The notes under the pieces are model-generated. The model was not told the DNA's origin and ran no database searches. It was given only the letters and a program-made list of their open reading frames with translations. Of a DNA stretch of 64,000 nucleotides, positions 21,639 to 31,606 are shown piece after piece. The stretch is from positions 62,001 to 126,000 of the forward strand of contig JAGTJM010000028.1 in assembly GCA_020747015.1 (NCBI GenBank). The letters are read 5' to 3'. A program made the position numbers and the translations under genes. This stretch comes from Pyrenochaeta sp. MPI-SDFR-AT-0127. Lineage: Eukaryota; Ascomycota; Dothideomycetes; Pleosporales; Cucurbitariaceae. Every line of letters starts with the position of its first letter. Position 1 is the first letter of the stretch.

Positions 21639-21987
21639 AAGGTTTCTTGGACGATTACGAATGCTTACGAAATGCATCAGCGAAAGGCGGCTGGAGGATG
21701 GGATCTGCTCTGTAATTTAGACTTGATATCTAGACCGGGCATATTGCGCCCTGAGAGCGTTCATAGAGCTCAACCTCAATGCTGAATGAGAAACGCCAAA
21801 CCCCTCCCATGTCATAGTTTTGGAAGACCTGCGTGGTCTGATCCGTGACCAACCCAATTGTGCTAACCTTGAGCGTCCCCCAAGCTCTCACTAGAGCGCC
21901 CAATGCATTGTATTCCGTGTCGACCCTAGAGGTATCCACGGCGTCTTCGGCTTGCTATTCGCGATCATCTTGCTTTCCTTGGCCAGC
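21639..21987. other. Convergent 3' intergenic region
   Basis: 349 bp between the converging PDX2 and cap-binding protein genes. Nothing else seen. Confidence 0.55.
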
Positions 21988-22546
21988 CTAGCCCTCGTGA
22001 TACTCGTCGACCGCTCGGCCGTAGCCACCTCGGCCAGGGTCGTACTCTGCTCTGTATTCGTCGCGCACCTGCCCACCAGATTTACCGCGACCGTATTGCC
22101 TGCCTTCAGCAAAGCCTTCGTCGAGATCAGTTCGTATGATGCGCTCGTCCAGCTTGGTTCCGCCAATGTACTTCATGCAATCCAGCGCGTCTTGGTGCGT
22201 GTAGTACTCGACGAAGCAGAATCCACAGGGTGTCTTTTGGAAGCGATCGAGCCCCATTACCAAGCGCTTGATCTCGCCGCATTTGGAGAAGAGTTCGTGG
22301 ATCTGCTCTTCAGTCGTGTAGAAGGAAAGGTTGCCGACGTAGAGGGTTGTTGCGTCTTTGAGCTTGTCTTCCGGCGAGGGTGAGCGTCGGCCAATATCGT
22401 CGTCGCGACCGCGGTCTCTTCTCCGCTTCTGTGTACTGTATTAGTAGAGCGCTTCTGATTGCAGTGTGGCGGTTGGCGCATACCTTTGCGGTCGCGTATG
22501 AGCTCGGCTTGTCCAGGCGATCTATCGTGCTTCGCAGCGCAGGCAT
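21988..22546 (-). CDS. CBC2: Nuclear cap-binding protein subunit 2 (CBP20)
   Basis: Binds the m7G cap of nuclear RNAs together with CBP80, acting in splicing, export and decay. Exons are 22546-22484 and 22428-21988, 167 residues. The intron has a GTATGC donor and a CTAAT branch, and the join ...SSYATAK-KRRRDRG keeps the frame. One RRM fills the protein: RNP2 in TTLYVGNLSFYTTEEQIHEL and RNP1 in CGFCFVEYYTHQDAL. The tail RTDLDEGFAEGRQYGRGKSG, then GGQVRDEYRAEYDPGRGGYG, is nearly identical to the same part of human NCBP2 as I know it. The cap-stacking tyrosine of the N-terminal RRM edge (TLYVGN) is present. It is divergent from NUP82 with 310 bp between starts. Confidence 0.95.
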
Positions 22547-22856
22547 GGCGGCGACGTTCGTTCAATAGAGAATGGTGTATCCGTAGTATTCGAGGTCGCG
22601 AGTATGTGAATTGGCTCAAAGGGAGACGCTGGCCAGAATGGCGAAATAAATTCTGGTTGCTGAAACGCGCAGCTTCGAATCCATAATTGGAGCTGTCCCG
22701 AAGCGCGTAGGCTTGGCGCGCATGAGCTCACTTTCACCAGGCCCAACTTTTGTTTGGACAGTCTCACAGACCGCTTCTCTCTCTTCCACACGCCGCAACC
22801 TGTACCAGCAAACCCCCTCTCTTATTTCTACGTGTCGCAAAGGACAGGGCGCCATC
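22547..22856. promoter_or_regulatory. Shared divergent promoter region (CBC2 and NUP82)
   Basis: 310 bp between two start codons on opposite strands. The frame upstream of the NUP82 ATG is open but lacks coding character. No specific site called. Confidence 0.45.
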
Positions 22857-25436
22857 ATGCCCAAAGTGCTGAGCTACACGCCCGAGTGGCTCACTCGTCC
22901 CAACCCGGGTTACCATCTGTTTGCGCCGAAGCAGGCAAACGGAAATGGAGTCGCTGCAAAGAAGAAGGATTATGGGCCAAAAAAGACAATTGCGACACGG
23001 GGCTCAGAGATTTTTATCGCTGTTGGGAACGAGATCCGGTGGGCAGATCTTGTGAATCTCAAGGAAGGCACCGAGCCGGCATATCGCACCCTCAGAGTCT
23101 CGATACCGCTACCCATTGCGCGTCTCGAACTCTCTCCCGGCGGGGATTACCTGTCCGTCTCGACGTCACACACGGTGCACATCGTACATCTCCCCGACTC
23201 GGCATTGCTCGAAGCTGGCGACGGTAGTCCACTCAAACCGAAAACCTTCCAAGTAGGCCCAACCGTACATGTTTTGGAGGAGTCACCCGTTGCAACCACT
23301 CTGTGGCATCCCTTGGGCTATCACGGAAGATGTCTGGTTACTATCACAAAGGCAGGAGTGGTGCGGTTGTGGGAGGTCAATCGCGCTGACCGTTCAACCT
23401 TCAGTGAACCTTCGCTTTCCATTGACCTGCCGAAGCTGGCGAATGCCACCAACGATCAGGATGATCTGAGCGCATCCAAGTTTGGCGCCTCCAAGGGCTT
23501 TTCTCCGGATTCTGTCGAACTGGAAGTTGCATCAGCATGCTTTGGAGACTTTCCTGAACAAGAGGGAGTACATGGGTGGGCACCAATGACTCTGTGGATC
23601 GCTACAGTTCCTGGAGATGTTTACGCACTATGTCCGCTGCTGCCGAGCAAGTGGCAGCTGGTGGACTCACCCGGTGCTTTTACGTTCCTGCAGACTCTCA
23701 CCTCCTCCATCAACATCAACTATACCGAGCTCTCCGAAGATACTGATGCACCCAAAGATGAATTGAAGACGTCTGAGAAACAGGTATCATGGCTCTCCGA
23801 CATTCTGTACGAAGAACCCTTCTCAGAGGAGCTTCCCAGTGGAGATTCAGTCAAAGTCTTCGCACGCCCAACAAGTGCGCCCGCCGTCCCACTTCTACAA
23901 GGTCCCTTCACTGTGACGCCAGAAGTGGACGACTTTGAGCTTAGTGACATGATTGTCTTCTCGCTGAAGACTCTGTCTGAAAGCTCCGAAGAAGACGCAG
24001 CCGAGGGCCTCCCAACCGCCGTTGTGTGCTTGCTCACCGACACGAGCAAGGTGCATGTTTGTCTAGACCTCGAGGGCATTGTGGGCAAATGGTTACCATC
24101 TCCTGAGGTAAAAGAAGTAGCCTGTTCCTTGCAATCATTTGCTAATAGAATGCAGGATGACATTGATGTTGCAGACGTCGTCGAGCACGATCTCATTATT
24201 GCCGAGACTATTACTTTAGTTCAGAACGAGGAATCTTCATTTAACCAAAGCATTACTCCTGACGTACACACCGACTTCTCTTTCTTCGTCTCGCATGCCA
24301 ATGGCGTATTCTACATCTCGCTGGAGCCCTGGATCAGGAAGCTCGAGAACGAGTTGTCGGAGCCGCAAAGCGAAGGCTCGGAATTCCGTTTGAAGCGCGT
24401 TCTGGAGTCAGCAAATACTTCGGTTGAGCAATACCTTCAGCGACGCCCTTTTAGCAACCCTGCTGAGCAAGAGGTGACTTCAGCCGTCGTCATTGAGGAC
24501 GGTAATATTGGCTATCTTCTTCTCACGACGTTCAACGGCGAGCCCCAAGCCGCTCTCCTAGATGCACCTGAAGAGGGCCTGCCCACCGAAGAAGAACTTG
24601 CCGAATATATGGTAGTCACTGGTCCTCACACGGAAGCACGAGAAGCATGGCAACCCCCAAAAGAGCTTTACGAACCCTTCGATCTGCTCGGCTCGATCAA
24701 CATCCCCGCGCGACACCGAGGTTCCCTTAAGGAAGAAATTAGGCTGTCTCCTGCGAATCTTGAGCTACTGATGGACGTCCATCGTGTGCTTTCCGTACAA
24801 ACTTCAAAACTTCAACACGCTGTGTCCGATTTGTTCAACCGTGCAACACGATTGCAAGAAGAGTTCCGCGACCAAATTTACAGAAGCTCACAGATTGCAT
24901 CAAACATTGATAGTGTCACCGGCAACGATGATACCGGATCGGACGATGGTTCTACCTACGGTAGCGCCAAAATCGACGAGCGATTGGACAAGGTCAAAGC
25001 GCGACAAGACGCAATTAATGCACGATATGAGGCTCTCAGACGCAAGATGGCCTCCATCGGGTCTTCAGAACTCAGCGAAAAGGAAAGCGCCTGGATCGAA
25101 GAACTTTCCACCATGGATAGCGCCGTAGACGCTTCAAAGCGTACTCTCACTGATGATGTCGACGGCACCGAGCGGCCTGCCTGGTTACGCTTGGACAAGC
25201 TCAAAGACTTGCAAAAGGATCTGAAGAAGCAGATCGAGGAGACGACCAAGGCCACTAATGTGGAAGGAGAGCGGACACGTACCGAGAGTGTGAAAGTCCC
25301 ATCACACTCGAGGAAGGCAGAGAATGAGCAGATACAGGAATTGATACAGAGGAATGGTGTGCTTGTTGAGGCTGCGACGACCAGGCTCAGAGAGTTGGGT
25401 GTGAATATCCCTTTGCCCTCTGAAGGCAGTACATAA
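22857..25436 (+). CDS. NUP82: Nucleoporin NUP82/NUP88
   Basis: Part of the cytoplasmic face of the nuclear pore, in the mRNA-export platform with Nup159 and Nsp1. Predicted 859 residues read straight through. The start MPKVLSYTPEWLTRPNPGYHLF is typical for the family and favours the ATG at 22857 over the more upstream open frame. The N-terminal about 600 residues form the beta-propeller (blocks such as PIARLELSPGGDYLSVSTSHTV and TTLWHPLGYHGRCLVTITK). The C-terminal about 220 residues are a helical coiled-coil region beginning near LSPANLELLMDVHRVLSVQ. Bases 24108-24155 look like a 48-nt in-frame intron; if spliced, the protein is 843 residues. Confidence 0.88.
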   Translation: MPKVLSYTPEWLTRPNPGYHLFAPKQANGNGVAAKKKDYGPKKTIATRGSEIFIAVGNEIRWADLVNLKEGTEPAYRTLRVSIPLPIARLELSPGGDYLSVSTSHTVHIVHLPDSALLEAGDGSPLKPKTFQVGPTVHVLEESPVATTLWHPLGYHGRCLVTITKAGVVRLWEVNRADRSTFSEPSLSIDLPKLANATNDQDDLSASKFGASKGFSPDSVELEVASACFGDFPEQEGVHGWAPMTLWIATVPGDVYALCPLLPSKWQLVDSPGAFTFLQTLTSSININYTELSEDTDAPKDELKTSEKQVSWLSDILYEEPFSEELPSGDSVKVFARPTSAPAVPLLQGPFTVTPEVDDFELSDMIVFSLKTLSESSEEDAAEGLPTAVVCLLTDTSKVHVCLDLEGIVGKWLPSPEVKEVACSLQSFANRMQDDIDVADVVEHDLIIAETITLVQNEESSFNQSITPDVHTDFSFFVSHANGVFYISLEPWIRKLENELSEPQSEGSEFRLKRVLESANTSVEQYLQRRPFSNPAEQEVTSAVVIEDGNIGYLLLTTFNGEPQAALLDAPEEGLPTEEELAEYMVVTGPHTEAREAWQPPKELYEPFDLLGSINIPARHRGSLKEEIRLSPANLELLMDVHRVLSVQTSKLQHAVSDLFNRATRLQEEFRDQIYRSSQIASNIDSVTGNDDTGSDDGSTYGSAKIDERLDKVKARQDAINARYEALRRKMASIGSSELSEKESAWIEELSTMDSAVDASKRTLTDDVDGTERPAWLRLDKLKDLQKDLKKQIEETTKATNVEGERTRTESVKVPSHSRKAENEQIQELIQRNGVLVEAATTRLRELGVNIPLPSEGST

Positions 25437-25606
25437 GTGTGCATAATCAATTAGCAAGGGATGCCCCCATAACAACACATTATGCCAGAGCTCCTTGATA
25501 TTTGTTTATCTTTTGAGCCCTGAGAAACCACCAATTATCATAACAGTTCACTTTGATCACTTCACTGTCCAATGAGCTCGTCTGAACCTGATCAATGCAG
25601 TCTACA

Positions 25607-26378
25607 TCAGACAGCGCCCCACCGCTCAGCATACCGATCATTCCCCTTGTCAACATTCCTCTCATACTCACTCCGATCCGCTACAGACTGCGCCTCCTCC
25701 TCGCCAAACACCTCGGCCAACCAGGCAAACGTCAAATCAATTCCCGCGCTAATCCCACTGCTCGTCCAGAGATTCCCATCCACCACCCAACGCGCCTTGG
25801 CAACCCAGTTGACCTGCGGATGCTTAGATTTCACCTATCCAATGCGTCAGCGCGATCCAGTATGGGGCTTGAATGAATACTAGGTAAAACACAATGGGAG
25901 AATAAGACCAATGCTTTACCTCGTTATACGCCCGTTTATTCGTCGTCGCCGTCCTCCCATCCAAAACCCCCGTCCGAGCTAAAATCTCACTGCCCGTGCA
26001 AATCGTAAGAACCCACTTGACACTCCCCTTCCCCGATAAATCGAGGCTTTTCAGAAACTCCACCTGCGGCTCCATGTACGCCTCGCTGCCGGGCCCGCGC
26101 GAGCCAAACCCACCCGGGAGCAGCAACACTTCTAGATCCCTGGGCGCAGTCGCAAAGGTATGTGTTGGCACGATTGACTGCGAGGAGTTGGAGCCTTGCT
26201 GTTCTTGGACCCAGTTCTGCGTGGGGACGGGGTCTAGGGTTGCGGCTATGGTGACGAGTTCCATGGTGTGGGTTTGAGAGAGGATGTTGAATGCATCGAG
26301 GGGCCCGGCGTAGTCGAGGAGTTGGAAGCCGGGGAAGATGACGATTCCGAATTTCGTGGGGAGCGGATTGGTAGGCAT
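25607..26378 (-). CDS. DJ-1/PfpI (ThiJ) family protein
   Basis: Exons are 26378-25920 and 25834-25607, 228 residues; the join KRAYNE-VKSKHPQVNWV keeps the frame. The DJ-1/PfpI fold starts at FGIVIFPGFQLLDYAGPLDAFN. The nucleophile-elbow cysteine is Cys127 in WVLTICTGSEILARTGVLDGRTATTNKRA. The downstream block LWTSSGISAGIDLTFAWLAEVFG is typical of the isocyanide-hydratase/AraC-GATase1-like branch. Members range from hydratases to glyoxalase III and uncharacterised stress proteins, so no reaction is assigned. It converges with NUP82, only 170 bp apart. Confidence 0.88.
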
Positions 26379-26906
26379 TTTGGGTGGATTTTTGGGGTAT
26401 ATGCTGGGTAAGGTTACAGGTACTCCAGAGGTTTATGACTCGAGCAATTGGTTTTGCTCTACAAGGTTGGAATGAATTGGCGGGAATGAAAGATGAATGT
26501 CAGTACTGTGGGTGAGCCTCAATGGTGATATATAAAAAGCCAATTTTCCAACTTTCGACTCTCTATAACCTCAGGCCAGATACAAAGTCAGATCTGACCC
26601 GAGGTGGAAGCTAACTAGGGAATTCGAACTAGATATTAGTCAGCAAGTAGGAGTCACGCGGCTTGGAAGCTGGGAAGAAACGCCTTAGACGCTTTTCTCC
26701 GCATTCCGCATGTTTCTTGTGAGCAAGTTTTGTCCTACTTTGGAATATGTCAAGCCCTTGAGCATCGCGGCCGGATGAAAGCCTTCCACGGCCGGAAACA
26801 TCAATGGTTGCGAAACGACATGCTACATCTGAATGCATGGTCTTATGGCTTTGATTTCTGACTATGACGGAAAGTAGACGGCGGTGCTGTATCTCTATCG
26901 ATACAT
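26379..26906. other. Intergenic region
   Basis: About 0.5 kb between two minus-strand genes (promoter of the DJ-1 gene, 3' end of the FAD oxidoreductase). Nothing else seen. Confidence 0.5.
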
Positions 26907-28429
26907 CTATACCACACTGTTCATATGCACACCTGTCTCGTCCTGTTGCTGCACCGTAAGGTAACTCCTTGCCTTCTCGATCCGCTCTTTGGTCAAGATG
27001 TAACTCTTCGGAAGGTGTCCCTTTTCGACCATCTGCTCATGCAAAGCGCTCAGTTCGTGTCCTTCCTCTTGTCCAAGTACCATGTCCACAACTGCTTTCC
27101 CACAAAGCGTGCCATTCGGCATGCCGTGGCCGGTATACCCACCACAAAGCCACAAGCCGTCTCTATCAGGTACTTTGCCAACCCATGGGTGATCGTCTCT
27201 GGAGTAGCCCATAATGCCAGTCCATTGTGCCGCGGCCTCGAGTTCTTTCAAACCGTCCGTCTCTCCATCAAGCTCAAGCACTTTGAGCAGCGCACCGCGG
27301 AGATACGCCGCTGCATCTTCATCGATCACACTGTCATCACTTACCCCAATACTTGGAAGCTTTCCAGCTCCGCGGCCGCCACCAAACATCAGATGACCCC
27401 GTGGGTTGGGGACATCTTCGAACGGCCGTTGGATGAGGTAGTCATCGTTATTAGCCTTCTGACCGAGCGCTGCGACCATGCCGTAGGAGTTTGGCAGAAG
27501 TGTCGAACTCTTTGGCGGAAAGAGGGCAGACATTTCCCCTCGAACGGGGACAATGAGGTCAGCAAAGTGGGGCAAGAGAGCAGATGTGTAGGCATTTGTT
27601 GCGAGAATGACAGTCTTGGCTGTAATATTGCCGCGAGGGGTATGTAGGATATTCTTGCCATCTGAGGAGCTGATTTGATCGACTGGTGTTGTCGTTTGTA
27701 AATTGATACGTCCATCCTTCACAAGCTTCGACAGGATGAAAGCGACCAGCTTGTACGGCCACAGACTCGCAGCTCCAGCACTGAGTGTCGCCCCAACGCA
27801 ATCAGGTGCAATGCGGTGCTTCTTGAATTCCTCCTTCCCCTTGAGAACCGTTACATGGCGAGCGATTTCTGGCGCGATTTTCTGGAGGTGAGCAATCTCT
27901 CTCTCGGCCTCCTTCATCGAGTCTTCGGTCCAGAAAGTACGGCAGCCAGATACATCGCGCCACTCGCACGGAACATTGTTTGTTTGGACATACGACCTGA
28001 CGGCAGCAACATTCTTGAGCTCGAATTCTGCCACGTCAGATCCTCGATCGAAGAGGAGAGGTTGGCAATGTCCGCCATTCTGTTTGATCTTGAATTAGCT
28101 GACTGTCTTGGAACAGGGTAGCTTGACTACAAGAGATATGAACATGGTTCATGGTTCATATAGTGAGGTGATCTACTCACACGTCCAGTAGCACCCCAGC
28201 AAGCCTCTCTTGCTTCCAAGACTACAATACTCTTTCCACTTGCTCGCGCATCTTCGGCGAGATATCTTGCAGTAGATGTTCCAGTTATACCACTGCCCAC
28301 AATGACGATATCGGCTTCGGCAGGAAGCTCTTGAGTTGTGCGGTGGCCTAGTAGGAACTCGTTCGGCTCGCTATGCCAGAAGGAATTCGTCGATGTAGGT
28401 GTCGGCAGAGAAGCGCGTTCGTGTCTCAT
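26907..28429 (-). CDS. FAD-dependent oxidoreductase, DAO family
   Basis: Exons are 28429-28181 and 28079-26907, 473 residues. The join gives the family block CWGATGR-NGGHCQPLLFDRG. Domain DAO (sarcosine oxidase, PuuB and glycine oxidase relatives): FAD motif ADIVIVGSGITGTSTARYLAE near residue 45, and the C-terminal FAD block DGLWLCGGYTGHGMPNGTLCG. In this family the oxidised substrate is usually a secondary or N-methylated amine, or an amino acid. Which one applies here cannot be said. The N-terminus LPTPTSTNSFWHSEP is usual for the fungal subgroup. The frame stays open about 70 bases upstream of the chosen ATG, so a further 5' exon is possible. A cytosolic or peroxisomal site is possible; no clear PTS1 is seen (ends NSVV). 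Confidence 0.87.
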
Positions 28430-29386
28430 GATGAACTCTTGGAGGTACTCGACGCGTGGTGCGGGGTGGTTGTAGACGGTGTTGCTCAGGATAGGTAGGA
28501 CGAGGCCAGCTTAAGTACGTTACTCCAGGAAAAAGCGGCGCCGTGATGAAGTATTGGCTCCTGTTCAGTATGCAACCTTTATTGGTGCAGATGCAAAGTT
28601 TCAAGAGTCCTGCGTTATCGCGGAGGGGTAGTGGATCATGGCCCTCTCGGAGTAAGATCGAATGCCGCTCGCTGAACAAGCTCGAGCTATGTCACTCCGA
28701 CTGAGAGTCTGGCAGTCAACGGAGCTCGAGTACCCATATCGGAACGCCGTTATCTATGTGTGAGGACTGGGATCGTTTGCAGGGCCACGGAGCTTGGGAA
28801 GACATGAAGGTACTCCATAGAGCGGTGAGATACTTTGGTACATGGGGCAAATTAAGACTTATAGGGCTGATTATGTAAAGGGGGCAGTGCAAGAAGCGTT
28901 CCAACGTCAACTCTTGAAGGCGTGGCTCTGTCTTTGACTATCAAGCCTTTGTAGTAATATGGTCATTCTACATCTCTCATCGTTGATCTGCTGTTGGCGG
29001 ATTAGCATGATTGAGTCACACACCTAGCATTGGCATAACACCGCGCATGGAAATTCAAGACGTTGTCAATGAGATTATAGATTTGCACATCCGGATACCA
29101 TGGTTTCCTCAGCTAATATACACGGTTTAGACAGCGACAGGCGACTCCGAAACGTTCCAAACTATGCCGAAGTGAAGGCCAACCAGCTTGACGCCCTAAC
29201 AATATGCTTTCCTTTGCCGAACAAACTGTAGACAATCTTATCATCGATCTCATTATCATGCTCTCTCATTCTCATAATAAGTCGTTGATGGGCTACCAGA
29301 CATTCTTTTGCAGTGGTATACCTCCCAGCAGTACCCTAGCCCAATCATCGCGGACGTGTCACAGACCGCCCGCCGCCCTTCCTACT
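28430..29386. other. Intergenic region
   Basis: About 1 kb between two minus-strand genes. The 28430-28500 part may be a coding extension of the FAD oxidoreductase (see findings). The rest shows no supported feature. Confidence 0.45.
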
Positions 29387-29842
29387 CTACGACTTGCGTC
29401 GCAGGAAGTCCTTTGCGGTGCCAGTGACCGAGTAACCATTGAAGAGCCAGTCATTTGAATGCCGTCCTCTCCACGGATCACTGCCACTAGTGCGGGTCCT
29501 ATCCGAACTGGACAGACTTGGTCTTGAAGGCTGGACGGGTGTCGCACTTGGACTGGTTGGACTCGGGAGAGAGAATTGTCGTGTCTCGGCATTCTGTCGG
29601 GGGATGACCGTCGGTGGCTTCGATTGTCGAGAAGCATCCCGCGAGCGGCTTCGTGAGCGACCGCGTATACGTGCTGTGATTGCGCCGAAAAAGGACTCCT
29701 CAGTTGGGGAGCCGGCTGGTGCACGTGACGTTGGAGATGCGGGGGAGAGTGGTGGAGATAGTTGGCCAGACGACTGTGACTTTTGGGAATCAACAGTGTT
29801 TGTCCGGATTGGCGGCGGCATGGGTTGATTGTGGGATGCCAT
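29387..29842 (-). CDS. Small disordered protein with Arg/Ser tract, unknown function
   Basis: Predicted 151 residues, single exon, ATG at 29842. It is rich in Ser, Pro and Arg. It has an RS-like tract (IRGRSRSRSRDASRQSKPP, about residues 59-77), proline-serine stretches (QLSPPLSPASPTSR) and a more ordered-looking C-terminus (SNDWLFNGYSVTGTAKDFL). The combination of a disordered body and a hydrophobic C-terminal motif gives it the look of a real conserved short protein, but I do not recognise a family. RS dipeptides can occur in RNA-processing factors and in phosphoproteins; neither role is claimed here. Confidence 0.6.
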   Translation of the reverse strand: MASHNQPMPPPIRTNTVDSQKSQSSGQLSPPLSPASPTSRAPAGSPTEESFFGAITARIRGRSRSRSRDASRQSKPPTVIPRQNAETRQFSLPSPTSPSATPVQPSRPSLSSSDRTRTSGSDPWRGRHSNDWLFNGYSVTGTAKDFLRRKS

Positions 29843-30994
29843 AGCTGGCGGTTGAGGTTGTGGGTAGGGTGATGTCTGAGCTGAATGTGGTTGCGATGCT
29901 TCAAAGAGGATGGGTACGTTCGAAATGGCAGCAGATGGCTCAACTGCTGCAAGCGACGGAGGAACTCAGAGGGACAGGTATGCGGCTCAAGCTGACCTGC
30001 CGTCAGCTCAATATATACCACTCATACCACTCACACTCGTCATTCCTTTCCATGTGTCCCCAATGCGCCCGCACTTGGCGCATATCCAACCCAAAGTGTG
30101 TGTCGGTGACTCCCCTCGACAATTCCCTCCAAGCTCGCATCTCCGCCTATCAGTTGGGCCGAATCCCCGGTGGGGCTTCTGTTCCTCAGGCAGTCTCACC
30201 GACTCCCATCTGCAGCCGACGGTCTGGAGGCCCACACACACTGCAAGGCCAACGCATCTAGCCGAGCAGCCAGACCAGAAGGGGCTCCGACTGCGATGTA
30301 GGGCTACCGGTGAACCAATCAAGGGAGGTTGGAGACTACTGCTGCCTCGAAACCAAGGTTTTTGGTGTCACCGGCTCCCTGTTGCAAACTACTGGTTCCC
30401 ACTCCATGTGTTCGCTTTGTGTTCCTTGACCTGCCATCGTTGCGCTTGAGGCACGCAGAACTCGAACGAGCCCGGAGGAGAGCGAGCCAAGATGTTGCGT
30501 CCATCATTCATCAGCCCTTTCGTGTCGTAAGATGACACAGTGATCTGCAAGTCCTGCAGAAATGTGCGTGTATTCGCATTCTGGATATCATGGGATATCG
30601 GAGGCTCCGCGCCGGGTGCATAGTAGAGGTGATCATGCGCATTGCATGCCGAATGGAAATCTTTCCTCAGAATACCAAGAGGCCAGGACATGGCTGCAGC
30701 CGCGGCCTTTGATGTCTAGACACGAGCTTCGCGATGCTTGATTGATACCCCGCACCCTCCTCAGTGACCATATAGGCAAATGGCTCTGCAGCGCGAAAAG
30801 TTAAAGCCCACAGATAAGCCTGCGCTTGGTTATTTGGCAAAAAGAGATGCCGCTAGAGCACTGGCTCCAACTTTGTGGCCGCACTATTCGTCACGTGATC
30901 GTCCGTTCACATGAAGCCACGTGATATCACTCGAGCGCCCAACCTCCCCCAGCAAAAAAATAAACCACAACGCGCAATCGAGAGAAGGATGTTG
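29843..30994. other. Intergenic region
   Basis: About 1.15 kb upstream of the small disordered-protein gene and up to the tRNA. Minus-strand frame 30389-30691 begins with ATG (100 codons) but has no recognisable domain, so I leave it out. Confidence 0.45.
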
Positions 30995-31065
30995 TGCATC
31001 CTCCGGGAGTCGAACCCGGGCCAATTGCTTGGAAGGCAATTATCCTACCGTTGGACCAAGAATGC
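30995..31065 (-). tRNA. tRNA-Gly (anticodon UCC)
   Basis: 71 nt on the minus strand including the discriminator A, no intron. The acceptor stem pairs GCATTCT with AGGATGC (one T-G pair). The anticodon arm is ATTGC-CTTCCAA-GCAAT with TCC in the anticodon position. The T arm CCGGG-TTCGACT-CCCGG is perfectly paired. A-box-like (TGGTCCAACGG) and B-box (GGTTCGACTCC) promoter sequences are present. It lies in intergenic DNA between two minus-strand genes. Followed on its 3' side by no obvious long T run within a few bases. Confidence 0.95.
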
Positions 31066-31606
31066 TTGATGAAAGAGAGCACAATAAAGTAGTTTATAAC
31101 CACTTTTTTAAATTCTGGCCATGATGACTCTCACTGTCAATTCTTTCGTGATTCTGCCTCACGGTCTTGACAAGGAACCATTTTGAAGAGTTTTAGACTA
31201 AACTGAGGATGACGTGGCCCTGTTCGCCTAATGCCTTAGCCCTGGCGCGATCTCCCTAGTACTCTTGAACCCCTGTTCTTTCATTCCATGTGTTTCCAAG
31301 CGAGAGATACTTTGGCCTTGTGCTTTTCCTGCTGTGTGTATGTGCTCTTCAACCTTGTGGAGAGTTACCCTCTGGTCGTTTACGGTTGCTTGTTAACGAA
31401 GTTTTGTATTGCGTTGCTTTTTTAGAGGAAATCGAAACCTTGTCAGACGGGGCTTGAATATATTGATTGCACTAAAGCTTGGAGCAGTTTCTAAAAGTTC
31501 TATCACTGTCTATATTACCTTTCCAGTTCCCAAACTGTGAAGAAGCATTCAATATTATTGGCCATGGCTCTGCCACGGTCATCGGGCTCCTCGGCGTAAT
31601 GGTCTT
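31066..31606. other. Intergenic region
   Basis: About 0.54 kb between the tRNA and the 3' end of the MFS exporter gene. No supported feature. Confidence 0.5.

Noticed and set aside
30389..30691. 100-codon minus-strand frame with ATG
   Set aside because: Could be a small gene or first exon, but no family resemblance or supported splice site was found.
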